The notes: generated by a model not told the origin, from the sequence alone. A stretch of DNA of 64,000 nucleotides from Leucobacter zeae (GCF_016758175.1 NZ_QYAB01000003.1:186001-250000), one strand, 5' to 3'; counted from the first letter of the stretch, positions 1 through 10,023 are shown. A program made the numbers and translations.

Positions 1-89
1 GTCCCCGGGAGACGCACGCCGCCCGTGGTCGGCCGCGGATCGCCCGCTGCGGCGGGTGCGCCGCCGGACGGCGTCCCGGCGGCGCTCAC
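1..89 (-). CDS. 5' end of an unidentified gene, cut by the window edge
   Basis: Thirty codons are visible, read leftward from a GTG whose first three bases overlap the DUF58 stop codon (a GTGA junction at 86-89). The translated start is rich in Gly, Ala and Pro and shows no domain. The tight coupling to MoxR and DUF58 genes, and the usual order of this cluster in actinobacteria, suggest a transglutaminase-like membrane protein (TgpA type). That is inference from neighbours only. Confidence 0.5.
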   Translation of the reverse strand, partial: MSAAGTPSGGAPAAAGDPRPTTGGVRLPG

Positions 90-1537
90 CGCGCACCCCC
101 TCGGAGCATGAGCTGCGGCAGGTCGCCCAGTGCGCCCACCGTCAGGAAGGTGCACACGTCGAGCCGCTTCGTGCTCGGCTCGGCGAGCAGCTCGCAGCGC
201 ACCGCGAGCACGGCGACATCGGGCGGGAAGGCGACGGCGGCGCGGCGCAGTCGCGTCGTGTCCGGCACCGAGCCGGTGACGACGATGACGATGGAGAGCG
301 GACGCCGGGACTCCGCGAGCCCGCGGGCGAGCCGCTCGATCGGTCTGGCCTCTTCGGCCGGGCCGAGTTCGGCCCACGAGTCGAGCATCTGCGTCGCCGT
401 CGCAGAGGGGAGCTCCTCGAGGCCGTCGATGCTCGGGCGCATGCGGCCCGGGGACCATTGCGAGGCGATGAAGCGCTCGCGCCCTTCGCGGACGGCCTGC
501 AGCGACAACGAGGCCGCCGTGCTCACGGCGAGCTCGAACTCGTCGTCGCTCGTGTACTCCGCCCGGTTCGCATCGAACAGCAGCGCGGTGCGGGCGGTCT
601 GCGATTCCTCGTACTGGCGCACCATGAGTGCGCCAGTCTTCGCCGTCGAGCGCCAGTGGATGTGCTTGCGGGCATCACCGGGAACGTAGTCGCGCACGGC
701 ATGGAACGACAGGTCGGAATCGACGAGGCGGCGGCTCGCGGCGCCCTCGAGGTCGCGCACCAGCCCCGCCGAGGCGGGCGGGAGCAGCTGCGTCATCGGA
801 TGGACGTGCACGAGGTGCCGATCCCGCCAGGTGATCTCGCGCTGCACGAGTCCGAGCGGGTCGCGCCGGGCCAGGGTCACGGGGCCGACCTCGATCACGC
901 CGCGCACCGGCGTCGGCACGACGACGGGCAGTCTGACCGAGCCCTGCGGTGCGATGAACGGGATCGCGAGCTCGCGCAGCGCGGGCCCGACGGGCAGCTC
1001 GGCGCGCGCCGGGAGCGCCGGCTTGGCGCTCGCGTTCTCGATCTCGATGCCGATCTGCACGCTGCCGCCCGCGACGACCCTGGCCCGCTCGACGACGACC
1101 GCGATGAGGTAGGAGCGATTCCCCAGCAGGAAGGGGAGCCCCGCGAGCACCAGTACCGCACCGACCACCGCGATGAACCACGCCTCGATCCAGCCGAGGG
1201 CCGCGCCGAGGACCGCGGCGACGACCGCGGCCGCGATCACGAAGCGCCCTGGCGGCGTGACCGTGCGCCTCGCGCGCCTGACGAAGGTCTCGACCCTGCG
1301 CCGCGTGCGCCGCCGCCACCGCCGCAGCTTCCGCCTTCGGGAGCCCGCGCCCGTGCCGCGCGCGGTATCGCCGAGGCGCCCGGTTCCCCCGGTGCGACCC
1401 GTGGATCCGGTTCGACCCGATGTGGCGGTTCGGCCCGTCGCCGCCGTGCGGCCCGAGATCCCGGTGCGACCCGTCGCCGCCGCGCGGCCGGACGGCCCGC
1501 GGCGCGGGACCGGCGACCGTGAGGAATCCTCGTTCAC
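86..1537 (-). CDS. DUF58 domain protein
   Basis: A 483-residue protein starting at a GTG that overlaps the stop of the MoxR gene (GTGA). Residues about 10-65 are a low-complexity basic stretch with repeated GRT units, followed by an Arg-rich segment and two membrane helices (about 98-140). The rest is the DUF58 domain, with its typical RDYVPGDARKHIHW block near residue 275-290, a vWA-related region. DUF58 proteins almost always pair with MoxR ATPases and are thought to act as their substrates or effectors in assembling membrane or envelope complexes. The start is fixed by coupling; the family call is firm and the molecular role is not known. Confidence 0.88.
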   Translation of the reverse strand: MNEDSSRSPVPRRGPSGRAAATGRTGISGRTAATGRTATSGRTGSTGRTGGTGRLGDTARGTGAGSRRRKLRRWRRRTRRRVETFVRRARRTVTPPGRFVIAAAVVAAVLGAALGWIEAWFIAVVGAVLVLAGLPFLLGNRSYLIAVVVERARVVAGGSVQIGIEIENASAKPALPARAELPVGPALRELAIPFIAPQGSVRLPVVVPTPVRGVIEVGPVTLARRDPLGLVQREITWRDRHLVHVHPMTQLLPPASAGLVRDLEGAASRRLVDSDLSFHAVRDYVPGDARKHIHWRSTAKTGALMVRQYEESQTARTALLFDANRAEYTSDDEFELAVSTAASLSLQAVREGRERFIASQWSPGRMRPSIDGLEELPSATATQMLDSWAELGPAEEARPIERLARGLAESRRPLSIVIVVTGSVPDTTRLRRAAVAFPPDVAVLAVRCELLAEPSTKRLDVCTFLTVGALGDLPQLMLRGGAR

Positions 1538-2562
1538 GCCGTGCCGTTCTCCCGCGGCGGCGCGACGTCGAGCAGGATCTGTCCGACGACCTGCGCCGCG
1601 GTGACCCCGTCGAACTCCGCTTCGGGCTCGAGCACGAGGCGGTGGGCCAGCACGGGCAGCGCGAGATCGCGCACGTCATCGGGCGTGACGTAGTGGCGGC
1701 CGTTCGCGACCGCCCAGGCCGATGCGAGGCGCACGAGTGCGAGCCCCCCGCGCACCGACGCACCGAGTCGCACCTCTGCGGCGCGTCGGGTCGCCTCGAT
1801 GAGCCGCACCGCGTAGTCGGCGACGAGCGGACTCACGTGCACGCGGCGCGCGAAGTCCTGCGCCTGAGTGATCATCTCGGTGGTGACGACCGGCTGCAGC
1901 GCCTCGCGCTCGTTGCGGTGCCCCTGCAGGATCCGCATCATCGCCGCGTCGTCGGGGTACCCGACCGCGGTCTTGATCATGAACCGGTCGAGCTGCGCCT
2001 CGGGCAAGCGGTAGGTGCCCGCCTGCTCGATCGGGTTCTGCGTGGCGAGCACGAGGAAGGGGCTCCCGACCTCGTGGGCGGTGCCGTCGACGGTCACACG
2101 CCCCTCCTCCATGACCTCGAGCAGCGCGGACTGGGTCTTCGGGCTCGCGCGGTTGATCTCGTCGGCGAGCACGATGTTCGCGAAGATCGGCCCGGCGTGG
2201 AACTCGAAGACGCTCGCCCGCTGGTCGTAGACCGAGATGCCGGTCACATCGCCGGGCAGCAGGTCGGGGGTGAACTGGATGCGCGACGAGGATCCCTGGA
2301 TGACCTGGGCGAGCGACCGGGCGAGTGCGGTCTTGCCCGTACCCGGGACATCCTCGAGCAGCACGTGCCCTCCGGCGAGCACGCTCGCGATCACGAGCTC
2401 GATCACGCGTCGCTTGCCGTGGATCACCTGCTCGACGGCGCTCGCCGTCGCATCGAAGACCTGCGCGACCCACTGCGCCTGCTCGGGGCTCAGCACGTCG
2501 GGGGTCGCCGAACGGGGCGTCGAGATGGCGGGAGCGGCGGGCGCCTGGCTCTGCTGGTTCAT
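1534..2562 (-). CDS. MoxR-family AAA+ ATPase
   Basis: A 342-residue AAA+ ATPase of the MoxR family. Walker A (PGTGKT) lies near residues 73-78, Walker B is VLADEINRA, and sensor 1 is in VLATQNPIE, all canonical. The first 25 residues are a Pro/Ala-rich tail. I chose the ATG at 2562 because reading further upstream runs into Arg/Ser-rich out-of-frame sequence of the neighbouring gene. MoxR proteins act as chaperones maturing protein complexes and usually work with the DUF58 protein encoded next, whose start overlaps this stop. The gene lies 55 bp after the giant Ig-like gene and is probably cotranscribed with the kinase. Confidence 0.92.
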   Translation of the reverse strand: MNQQSQAPAAPAISTPRSATPDVLSPEQAQWVAQVFDATASAVEQVIHGKRRVIELVIASVLAGGHVLLEDVPGTGKTALARSLAQVIQGSSSRIQFTPDLLPGDVTGISVYDQRASVFEFHAGPIFANIVLADEINRASPKTQSALLEVMEEGRVTVDGTAHEVGSPFLVLATQNPIEQAGTYRLPEAQLDRFMIKTAVGYPDDAAMMRILQGHRNEREALQPVVTTEMITQAQDFARRVHVSPLVADYAVRLIEATRRAAEVRLGASVRGGLALVRLASAWAVANGRHYVTPDDVRDLALPVLAHRLVLEPEAEFDGVTAAQVVGQILLDVAPPRENGTA

Positions 2563-2617
2563 CGTTTCGGTCTTCTCTCGAGTGCTGCGATCTCGGGTCT
2601 GGGAGCGGTGCGTGCTG

Positions 2618-5600
2618 CTACGGCGTCGTCGGCGGGTCGGGATCCGGCTCGGGATCCGGCGGCTTGGGCTTGTACGGAACCATGATCTTCGCCTGCTCGA
2701 GGCCGGCCATCGGGCCGACCCAGGTGACGATGAGCTCGATCTGGCTGCCCGAGACCGCGCCCTTCGCGACGGAGGCGTTCCCGGCGGCCGCCGCGGAGAA
2801 CGCGAGCAGGCTCGCGGGGTTCGCGGGCGGTGCGGCCTCGTCGTAGGTGGCGCCGGTCTTGTCGACCCAGGCGATCGTCGCGGCGCCCTCGGGGACGATG
2901 GGTGCCGGGTCGGAGCAGGACTCCTCGCGGTCGACATCGAGGCACTGGCGCACCGCGTAACTCAGGATCGACTCGTCGTAGAGCTCGAAGGAGTACCCGT
3001 TGAATCCGGTCGGCTGCGGCACCCCGTCCACGAGGTACTGCAGCGTGGCCCCGGAATCGGTGGTCGGCTTCGGCACTGTGTACTTGATGTAGTTGACCTT
3101 GGAACCGAGGAAGTCCTTGACCCCCTTGGGGTTCACGAGATAGCTCAGCTTGCCGCCGGGCGGCGCCGGGCGCTCGCCGATCATCACCGGGGTGTCGGCG
3201 ACGACGACCGAACGGCCGTAGTCGCTCTGCGCGCATGCGGCGGCGTAGTACGAGTAGGTGCGCTTGAGCCGGTTGATCTCGGGGCTCCGCGAACCGCATG
3301 AGGTATCCCCGGCGTTCGGGTTCGCGCCGTACCGCATCTCGATCTGGCCCTCGTCCTGCTGGGGCTGCACGAGCACGGAGACCTTGCCCGACGTGTTGCC
3401 GGTGCTCGTCAGCGAGACGTTCGCGAGCTTCGGGGCGCCGATCACGAAGCCCTCCCGGCTCGTCTCGCCGCCGGTGGCCGATCCGTCGCCGGGGATCGGC
3501 GGCACCTCGAACGCGGTGAGCGGGGTCGCCGTCACCGTGACCGCACCGGTCGGCAGACCCGCGAACACCTTCGAGGAGCTCGGAGCCCGCATGGTCTCGG
3601 TCGTGCCGCCGACCTTGACGCTGAACTGCTTCGTGTCCCGGGATCCGGAGACCGAGACCCGCAGACTGCCGCGACCGGAATCGGTATTGCCCCGATCCTC
3701 GACCGCCTCCACCGAGACCGTCGGAGCTTCTGGCGCGCGGTAGGCCCACGCGGTCACCGCGCTCGACGGCTGGGACTCGCCGACCGCATTCACGGCGCGG
3801 GCGCTGAACTGGTGCTTCTCGCCGTTGCTCAGTCCGGTCGCGACGCACTGGTAGGTGGCGGGACCGCTCGGCGAGCAGCTGCCGGATCCCCCGCCCGTCA
3901 GGCTCACTCCCGACACCGCCGGATGGGAGGCTCCGCCGCCGAGCGAGACCGAGAAGGTCGCGGAGCTCGCGGAGTACGCGGTCTGCGTGATGCTGGTCGG
4001 CGCGGCGGGGAGCCCCTGCGCGTCGAACTCGATGGAGCCCTGCCCGGTGCGGTCCTGTGCGTCGCGGACCGTGAAGCCCACCGTGCAGGTGCCGCCGGGT
4101 GCCTGCCCGTTCGGCCAGCTCACGGCGACGGCGGTGTCCGACGCCTTCGAGAATGAGCCGACGGAGCACCCCGAGGCGTCGACCGAGACGAGACGCAGCC
4201 CGCTGCCCTGCTTGCCGGCGAAGGGGTCGTACTCGCCGCCGACGCCGATGACCGTCGCACCGCAGCTCGCGCCGACGGTGCACCGCAGCGGCACGGTGCC
4301 GCCGCGCGGCAGATCGCGCGGCGCGACCCCGACGCGCAGGGTCAACTGCGCGCGCGACTCGCCCGACCCGCTCACCTCGACGGGCAGCGACTCCTGCGCC
4401 CCCGTGACGGCGTCGGCCGGTGCGGTGACGACGAGGCTCGATCCCTGCTGCGCCACCTGGAAGGTCCCGCCGCTCCCCGCCGCGGTGAAGACGAGCTTCC
4501 CGGGATCGCCCGTGCGCCCGCCCTGCCAGCCGACCATGTCGGTGAGGTCGATCGTCTCGCTCGAGCCAGGTGCGACGGTGCGGCTCAACGGCGCGAGCTC
4601 GACCACGGGTTCGTTGGGCTCGATGTTCACGAACACGGGCAGCGTCGTCCAGCTCTCCTGGCCCGCGATCCGGGCCTGGATCATGCAGGTGTCGCTCCAC
4701 GGCGCCGCTTTGCCCGCCGAGTACCGCAGGCTCGTCGCGGAGGTCGCTTCGCAGCCCGCCGCCGCGCGGCCGACGGGGTAGGAGCCCTGGCGCAGCTCGG
4801 CGGTGTCGCCGGGCGCGAGGTCCACGAGGTCGGCGAGCCTGGCGTCGACGGACTGGTTCTCCTTGACGCTCAGCGGGGCGAGCCCCGGCTTCAGCGTGAG
4901 CCGCAGCTCGTCCAGAGGCGGGATCACGAGGATGCCGTAGCTCGACACCTCCGTCCCCGTGATGTCGGTGCCCGTGACGCGGAACACGACCTGATCGCCC
5001 TTCGGCCGGTACTCCCCGACGATCTTGGACCCCTCGACGCGATAGCCCTTCGAGTTGCCCTTCCACAGCGACAGCTCGAGCGTGGCGGAGTCGCCTGTGG
5101 CCCAGCGCACCTTGTCCGTCAGCACGTCGATTCCGCCGCTGGACAGACGCGCTCGGTCCCGCACGTTGAGCACGGTGTCGGACACCGTCGGCGCCTGCAC
5201 GCCCACGCGTTCGGAGGTCTGCACGACGATCAGGCCGTCCGCTGTGCTCTTGGTGCGGCTCGACTTGATCGTGTAGCGGTACGACGCCGTGCCGAGCTCC
5301 TCCCCCGCGAGCACCGAGATCCGGCCCTGCTCGAGCTCCTCCGTGTCGATCCGATCGGCCAGTGCGCGGTATGCCGGGTTCTTCTCCCCGCCGGGCACGT
5401 TCGGTTCGACCGAGACGATCGAGAGGCGGCCCCGCGCGGGGTCGATGTCGTTGTCGAGCGGGCGGATAGTCGCGGGCAGGTCGCTGCGCGGCACCAGGCG
5501 CACCTGGTCGGTCACCGCGATCGGGGCGCTGCCCGTCTCCTTGGGGTCGCCCACGATGACGCGGAGCACCCCCTCGCCGGTGCCGCCGAAGGCATCGCGC

Positions 5601-8600
5601 ACGGAGTAGGAGAGGCGATGCGTCCCCGGCTCGGCTGCGGTGGCCGCCGACACGGCGATGCTCGTCGCGGAGTCGCCGAGCGTCGCGTTGATCTGCGGGT
5701 CGTCCGATGAGTCGACTCCGACGAGCCGCACGCGGTCGCCGTCGGCGTCGACGCCCGAGAGCGGCACATCGACCTCGGCATCCTCTCCCGGGGCGACCCT
5801 GGCGGTGAGCTCGTCGGGGCGGGGGTTCGCGTTCGAGCCCTGGGGGAGCACGGTGACGTAGACCTCGCCGAGGTCGGTGGTGCCGGGCGACCCGGCACCG
5901 TAGACCGTGTACCCGATGCGGTACGTGCCCGCCTTCGACGGCGCGAGGTAGCGCAGCGATCCGCCCGAGGCGAATGCCAGCTCGCCCTTCGTCCCGGAGC
6001 CCGTGACCTCGGGGTGGAGCATGAGACGCTCGCCGGGCGCGACGACATCGTTCGCCAGCACCGGGATATCGACGACCTGGCCCGCGCGGACGGTGGCGGA
6101 GTCGGTGACCGCGATCACACCGGCGGCGCTGGTGTCGGCGACCTGGAAGACGGTCAGCCGGCCGCGGGCACGGGTGTCCCCCTCGGCGACCGTGACATCG
6201 ACGGCGCCGATCCTGCCCGGTCCGCCATCGCCCGTGCTGCCGGCGACCCGCACGAGCGAGTGATCGATGACGTCGGCCTGCAGGTCGCCGTCGAGCACCG
6301 CGGTCCCGGCAACCGAGAGCGCTCGTGTGCTCGCCCCCGGCACCGCGTCGAGCACCCGCACGGTGGAGTCCGAGAGCGGTCTGACGAAGGCGCGCAGCGG
6401 CGGCAGGGCGAGCGCCGATCCCGACTTCGTCGCGGTGATCCGCACGGTCCCCGTGACCTCGCTCTTCGTCACGGTATCGCTGACCGTGACCGAGAGCGTC
6501 GCGCTCCCCGGCTCCGAGGCCTCGAGCTCGATCGTCCCGTCGGCGGCGCGCGTCGACACGCGAACGCGGTCCGCGCCGGCCTGCACGACCGCGTCATTGA
6601 CGACGAAGGCGCCCGAGCCGCCGGCGACCCGGTCGACCGGGCGCAGCGACTGCGGCTGTCCGACGCGCAGGCTCGTGGCGCCAGACGTGAACACGAGCGG
6701 GGCGTCCGGCCGCACGGACACCTGGAGCTCGCGGGTCTGCACCGCACCGCGCGAGTCCGAGACCTTGACGCGGAGCGCGATGTCCGAGGCGCCCGCGTTG
6801 GGGTCGGTGTGCCGCAGGGCCAGACGGCCGTCGTCGGTCACGATGGCCCGGACCGGGTCGCCTGCGGACACCGGTCGCACCTCGGTGAGCGTCATGACGT
6901 CGCCCTCGGGGTCGACCCATCCCTCGAGCAGCGGCGCCACCAGCGTGCCTCCAGGGACGATGCTCGGCACGCCCCAGCTGCGCTGGCAGTCCTCGACCGG
7001 GCACCATGCCGGTGCGGTGTTCGTCCCGTCGTCGACGACTGTGAGCGCGACCTCGACGGGTTCCGAGGAGAGCGTGCCGTCGGTGATCCGGTACCGGAAG
7101 CGTTCGGTTCCCTTCGCCCCGGGCTTCGGGGTGACCACGATCGATTGCGCGTCGGGCAGCAGTTGCAGCGATCCGAACGATTCGGGGAGCGGGCGCTCTC
7201 CGAGCGATTCGGGCACGATCGTCAGCACGTCCCGCTTGTTCGCGTCGAAGTCGTTCAGCATCACCGGCAGCGGTGCCGGCTCCCCCGCACGGACGCCGAA
7301 TTCGTCGGCGACGGCCGTCGGGGGGATCTTCTCGGTGACGTCGTCGACGACGACCTTGCCCTCGTTCTCCTTCGGCGGGTCGGAGATGGTCCACTGCGAG
7401 AGCGGGATCGCCTTCCCGTCGGGCAGGGTCCACAGCATGCCCGTGCGGGATTCGCTGAGCACGGCGCGCGACCCGTTGCCCCGGAACACCGGCACGAGCT
7501 CACTCGCGTCGCGAGCGGAATCGTCGACGGCGAGCGGCACCGTCTCGCCCTCTCCGCGCCAGAGCGCTCCCGATCCCTGGCCGATCCACGCCGCGTACCG
7601 GCGTCCGTCGAGCTCGTAGGGCTGTGCGGGCGCGCCCTCGGCCTGGACCACCCGCGACGCGTCGCCGTCTGGCGTGATCGCGAACAGCCCCGCCGAGTCC
7701 GCCACGAGCGCCGCGCCGCCGAACGGGCCGTCGGCTTCGCCGTCCGAGCTGGCCTGCAGCTTGCCTCCGCCCTGCAGGTCGAGACGGATCGGATCCGCGC
7801 CGGCGCTCCAGAGACCCCCGCCCTCGGCGTCGAGGAGCACCCACCGCTCGCCCACCAGCGCGAGCTGCGGCGTCTCGAGCCCCCGCGCGGCGCGCGGGAG
7901 GACGACGGGGTCCCCGGCGGGCTCGCCTGCGGAAGCGTCGAAGAAGCGGATCGTTCCCTCCTCGGCCGAGTATGCGGCGACGCGTCCGTCGGCGCCGACC
8001 GCGATCGCCGCGGCCACGTATCCCTGCTCGTCGTCGGACGCTCCCTCGGCCGCGGATCCCTCGCCCGCGTCCTCTTCGCCGAGGAAGTCGAGCGGCCTGA
8101 GCGACTCGAGCCGCTCGCCGACTGCGTCCGCAGGCGCACTCCCGACCGCTTCGTCCGGCACCGCTTGCGCATCGCCCGACCCGGCTCCGCCGCTCGGGTC
8201 GGCGAGCTCGCCGAGGTATACCTCGCCGGCGTCGGTGCGCACCCCGACGAAGCGGCCCGCCCCGATCACGTCCCGCGTTCCATCCGGCATGCGCACCGCG
8301 CCGGCGTCCTCGGTGTCGGAGGGCTCCGCGGCGACCACCGTCTCGGCGGTCGTTTCGGGCGCCTCGCCCGGAGCGGGCTGCTCGCCGAGGTCGAGCGGAT
8401 TCGCCGCGTCGATCGGCCAGGCGCGTCCGTTGCCGTGCGACAGCACGACGCTCCGGTCGCCCGACTGGACCACACCGCTCGGGTCCTCGATCTTCCGCAC
8501 GGTGTCGATCTCGCCGGTGTCGGTGTTCACCCGGGCGTACTGCCCCGCCTCGCGCGCCACCCAGACCCCGGCCTCCGTGCGCGGCGTCTCGCGGGCGTCG

Positions 8601-8761
8601 TAGCCGCTCGCGACGACCGCGATGGTCGCGACCAGCGCGCACGCGACGCCGCCGGCGATCCAGAGCCGCGTGTTCCGCGTCCGCTCCGCGGACCCTGGCC
8701 TGGGCTCGCGGCGGAGGACCGGGCGCCGGGCGCCCGGGTCCTGACGCTTCCCCGGGCTCAC
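2618..8761 (-). CDS. Giant membrane-anchored Ig-like/FN3 protein
   Basis: A 2047-residue protein. The GTG start overlaps the kinase stop codon (GTGA at 8758-8761), so the two are translationally coupled. After about 32 basic cytoplasmic residues comes one membrane helix (about 33-52), with the rest outside. Residues about 55-470 look like a beta-propeller-type region. From about 475 on there is a string of cadherin-like/Big_9-type units, with starts such as PTAVADEFGVRAG near 477, AVTDSATVRAG near 882 and AVTDQVRL near 1080. Fibronectin type III-like domains lie near 1585-1770 (PAAPTSITQ, PEAPTVSV), and the tail is Pro/Asp-rich. This resembles the extracellular partner proteins found next to actinobacterial kinases. 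Inference: it is an adhesin or sensor working with the kinase; the ligand is unknown. Confidence 0.85.
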   Translation of the reverse strand: MSPGKRQDPGARRPVLRREPRPGSAERTRNTRLWIAGGVACALVATIAVVASGYDARETPRTEAGVWVAREAGQYARVNTDTGEIDTVRKIEDPSGVVQSGDRSVVLSHGNGRAWPIDAANPLDLGEQPAPGEAPETTAETVVAAEPSDTEDAGAVRMPDGTRDVIGAGRFVGVRTDAGEVYLGELADPSGGAGSGDAQAVPDEAVGSAPADAVGERLESLRPLDFLGEEDAGEGSAAEGASDDEQGYVAAAIAVGADGRVAAYSAEEGTIRFFDASAGEPAGDPVVLPRAARGLETPQLALVGERWVLLDAEGGGLWSAGADPIRLDLQGGGKLQASSDGEADGPFGGAALVADSAGLFAITPDGDASRVVQAEGAPAQPYELDGRRYAAWIGQGSGALWRGEGETVPLAVDDSARDASELVPVFRGNGSRAVLSESRTGMLWTLPDGKAIPLSQWTISDPPKENEGKVVVDDVTEKIPPTAVADEFGVRAGEPAPLPVMLNDFDANKRDVLTIVPESLGERPLPESFGSLQLLPDAQSIVVTPKPGAKGTERFRYRITDGTLSSEPVEVALTVVDDGTNTAPAWCPVEDCQRSWGVPSIVPGGTLVAPLLEGWVDPEGDVMTLTEVRPVSAGDPVRAIVTDDGRLALRHTDPNAGASDIALRVKVSDSRGAVQTRELQVSVRPDAPLVFTSGATSLRVGQPQSLRPVDRVAGGSGAFVVNDAVVQAGADRVRVSTRAADGTIELEASEPGSATLSVTVSDTVTKSEVTGTVRITATKSGSALALPPLRAFVRPLSDSTVRVLDAVPGASTRALSVAGTAVLDGDLQADVIDHSLVRVAGSTGDGGPGRIGAVDVTVAEGDTRARGRLTVFQVADTSAAGVIAVTDSATVRAGQVVDIPVLANDVVAPGERLMLHPEVTGSGTKGELAFASGGSLRYLAPSKAGTYRIGYTVYGAGSPGTTDLGEVYVTVLPQGSNANPRPDELTARVAPGEDAEVDVPLSGVDADGDRVRLVGVDSSDDPQINATLGDSATSIAVSAATAAEPGTHRLSYSVRDAFGGTGEGVLRVIVGDPKETGSAPIAVTDQVRLVPRSDLPATIRPLDNDIDPARGRLSIVSVEPNVPGGEKNPAYRALADRIDTEELEQGRISVLAGEELGTASYRYTIKSSRTKSTADGLIVVQTSERVGVQAPTVSDTVLNVRDRARLSSGGIDVLTDKVRWATGDSATLELSLWKGNSKGYRVEGSKIVGEYRPKGDQVVFRVTGTDITGTEVSSYGILVIPPLDELRLTLKPGLAPLSVKENQSVDARLADLVDLAPGDTAELRQGSYPVGRAAAGCEATSATSLRYSAGKAAPWSDTCMIQARIAGQESWTTLPVFVNIEPNEPVVELAPLSRTVAPGSSETIDLTDMVGWQGGRTGDPGKLVFTAAGSGGTFQVAQQGSSLVVTAPADAVTGAQESLPVEVSGSGESRAQLTLRVGVAPRDLPRGGTVPLRCTVGASCGATVIGVGGEYDPFAGKQGSGLRLVSVDASGCSVGSFSKASDTAVAVSWPNGQAPGGTCTVGFTVRDAQDRTGQGSIEFDAQGLPAAPTSITQTAYSASSATFSVSLGGGASHPAVSGVSLTGGGSGSCSPSGPATYQCVATGLSNGEKHQFSARAVNAVGESQPSSAVTAWAYRAPEAPTVSVEAVEDRGNTDSGRGSLRVSVSGSRDTKQFSVKVGGTTETMRAPSSSKVFAGLPTGAVTVTATPLTAFEVPPIPGDGSATGGETSREGFVIGAPKLANVSLTSTGNTSGKVSVLVQPQQDEGQIEMRYGANPNAGDTSCGSRSPEINRLKRTYSYYAAACAQSDYGRSVVVADTPVMIGERPAPPGGKLSYLVNPKGVKDFLGSKVNYIKYTVPKPTTDSGATLQYLVDGVPQPTGFNGYSFELYDESILSYAVRQCLDVDREESCSDPAPIVPEGAATIAWVDKTGATYDEAAPPANPASLLAFSAAAAGNASVAKGAVSGSQIELIVTWVGPMAGLEQAKIMVPYKPKPPDPEPDPDPPTTP

Positions 8762-9897
8762 GAGCCGCCTCCCCAGATCGCCCAGATCACGGCGCCGATC
8801 GCGGCGACGCCGACGAGCGCCGCCCCCGCGCCGATGAGCGCGGCGCGCGCTGGCGATGCGGCAGGCAGGTCGCGGACCACGCCGTCGGCGTCCGTGTGCT
8901 TCGCGAGCATCTCGGATCGGGCCTCCGCTCGCGTCCGGCGACCGGGCAGCGATGAGACGACGGGCCCGCGCGTTCCCGCCTCGACCTGCTGGGGGCGGGG
9001 CAACCAGGCCTCGGCGACGATCTCGAGCGGCGTCACGTCGAATCCGTACCCGCGCTGCAGGTGTCGGAGCGCCTCGCCGAACTCGGCCATCGTCGCGTAC
9101 CGGTCGGCGGGCTTCTTGCTCATGGCACGGCCGATCACGGCGTCGAACGGGCCGTAGCCCTCGACGCCGGGTACGGGGGCGAGCGGGGTCTTCACGATCC
9201 GCTCGATGAGCTTGGACCGGGTGTTCTGCGCCCGATCCGGCTTCTCGAACGGCGAATGCCCAGCGGCGAAGGAGTACAGCGTGGCCGCGAGCGACCACAC
9301 CTCGCTCGCGACGCTGCCGCTGCTCGCGAGCCGCACGATCTCGGGCGACGACCAGGGGATCGACATCGCGACCTCCTCGGAGTCGTTCTCCGGTCGGTCG
9401 ATCAGCTGCGCGATCCCGAAGTCCGAGAGCGCAGGCCGGCCGAGCGTCGTCAGCAGCACGTTCGAGGGCTTGATGTCGCGGTGCAGCACCCCGGCGCGAT
9501 GCGCCGTCTCGAGGGCCCCGGCGATCCTGACCCCCGCGTCGAGCACGTCTCGGAGCTGCGCCGGGCGGCCCTTCGTGAGCGCGCCCATGGAGGCCGGGCA
9601 GAACTCCATGGCGATGTACGGCGCCCCGTCGAGCGAGACGCTCGCCTGGTAGATCGAGACGATCGAGGGGTGGCTGCTGAGCCGGGCCATGAGGTCGGCC
9701 TCGCTCTCGAACCCCTCGCGCATGCGCTCGATCTCGGCGGAGGTGGAGGTCTGGCTGTTGAGCACCTTCACCGCGACCACGCGTCGCGGCATGTCCTGCT
9801 CGTAGAGGTGGACCTGCGCGAATCCGCCCGAGCCGAGCGGGCGCACGTAGCTGAAGCCCGGGATCGAGGGCTGCTGCACGACGGGCCGCTCAGACAT
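8758..9897 (-). CDS. Membrane-anchored Ser/Thr protein kinase
   Basis: A 379-residue Hanks-type kinase. All catalytic elements are present: Gly-rich loop (GSGGFAQV, about 22-29), lysine in AVKVL (44), HRDIKPSN (139-146), DFG (159-161) and SPE (184-186). The subdomain IX aspartate is Glu in SEVWSL. A Pro/Arg-rich linker leads to a C-terminal membrane helix (about 352-375), and the protein ends four residues later, so it has no PASTA or other sensor domain of its own. The next gene, coupled by a GTGA overlap, encodes a large extracellular protein that could supply that function. I prefer the ATG at 9897 to a GTG nine codons upstream because the family usually starts close to the Gly-rich loop. 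Confidence 0.9.
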   Translation of the reverse strand: MSERPVVQQPSIPGFSYVRPLGSGGFAQVHLYEQDMPRRVVAVKVLNSQTSTSAEIERMREGFESEADLMARLSSHPSIVSIYQASVSLDGAPYIAMEFCPASMGALTKGRPAQLRDVLDAGVRIAGALETAHRAGVLHRDIKPSNVLLTTLGRPALSDFGIAQLIDRPENDSEEVAMSIPWSSPEIVRLASSGSVASEVWSLAATLYSFAAGHSPFEKPDRAQNTRSKLIERIVKTPLAPVPGVEGYGPFDAVIGRAMSKKPADRYATMAEFGEALRHLQRGYGFDVTPLEIVAEAWLPRPQQVEAGTRGPVVSSLPGRRTRAEARSEMLAKHTDADGVVRDLPAASPARAALIGAGAALVGVAAIGAVIWAIWGGGS

Positions 9898-9986
9898 CGC
9901 GACCCGCCCCGTGCGGTCCGGCACCGCGCGACCGCACGGCGGAGCGGGGTACGGGGGTCGACAGCATACCGTCCATGCTAAGACAT

Positions 9987-10023
9987 GAACGGCCCCCGCT
10001 CCGACACGGAGCGGGGGCCGTTC
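9987..10023 (-). terminator. Terminator after rplA
   Basis: A perfect 17-bp stem (9987-10003 with 10007-10023) around a 3-base loop, very GC-rich, 45 bases beyond the rplA stop. It separates the ribosomal protein unit from the kinase cluster. No long T tract follows, as is common for high-GC actinobacterial terminators. Confidence 0.8.

Noticed and set aside
6014..9157. A 1047-codon open frame on the plus strand opposite the giant Ig-like gene
   Set aside because: Its translation is Arg/His/Asp/Gly-rich without domains, the usual mirror of a high-GC gene; the minus-strand frame has clear domains and coupling to the kinase.
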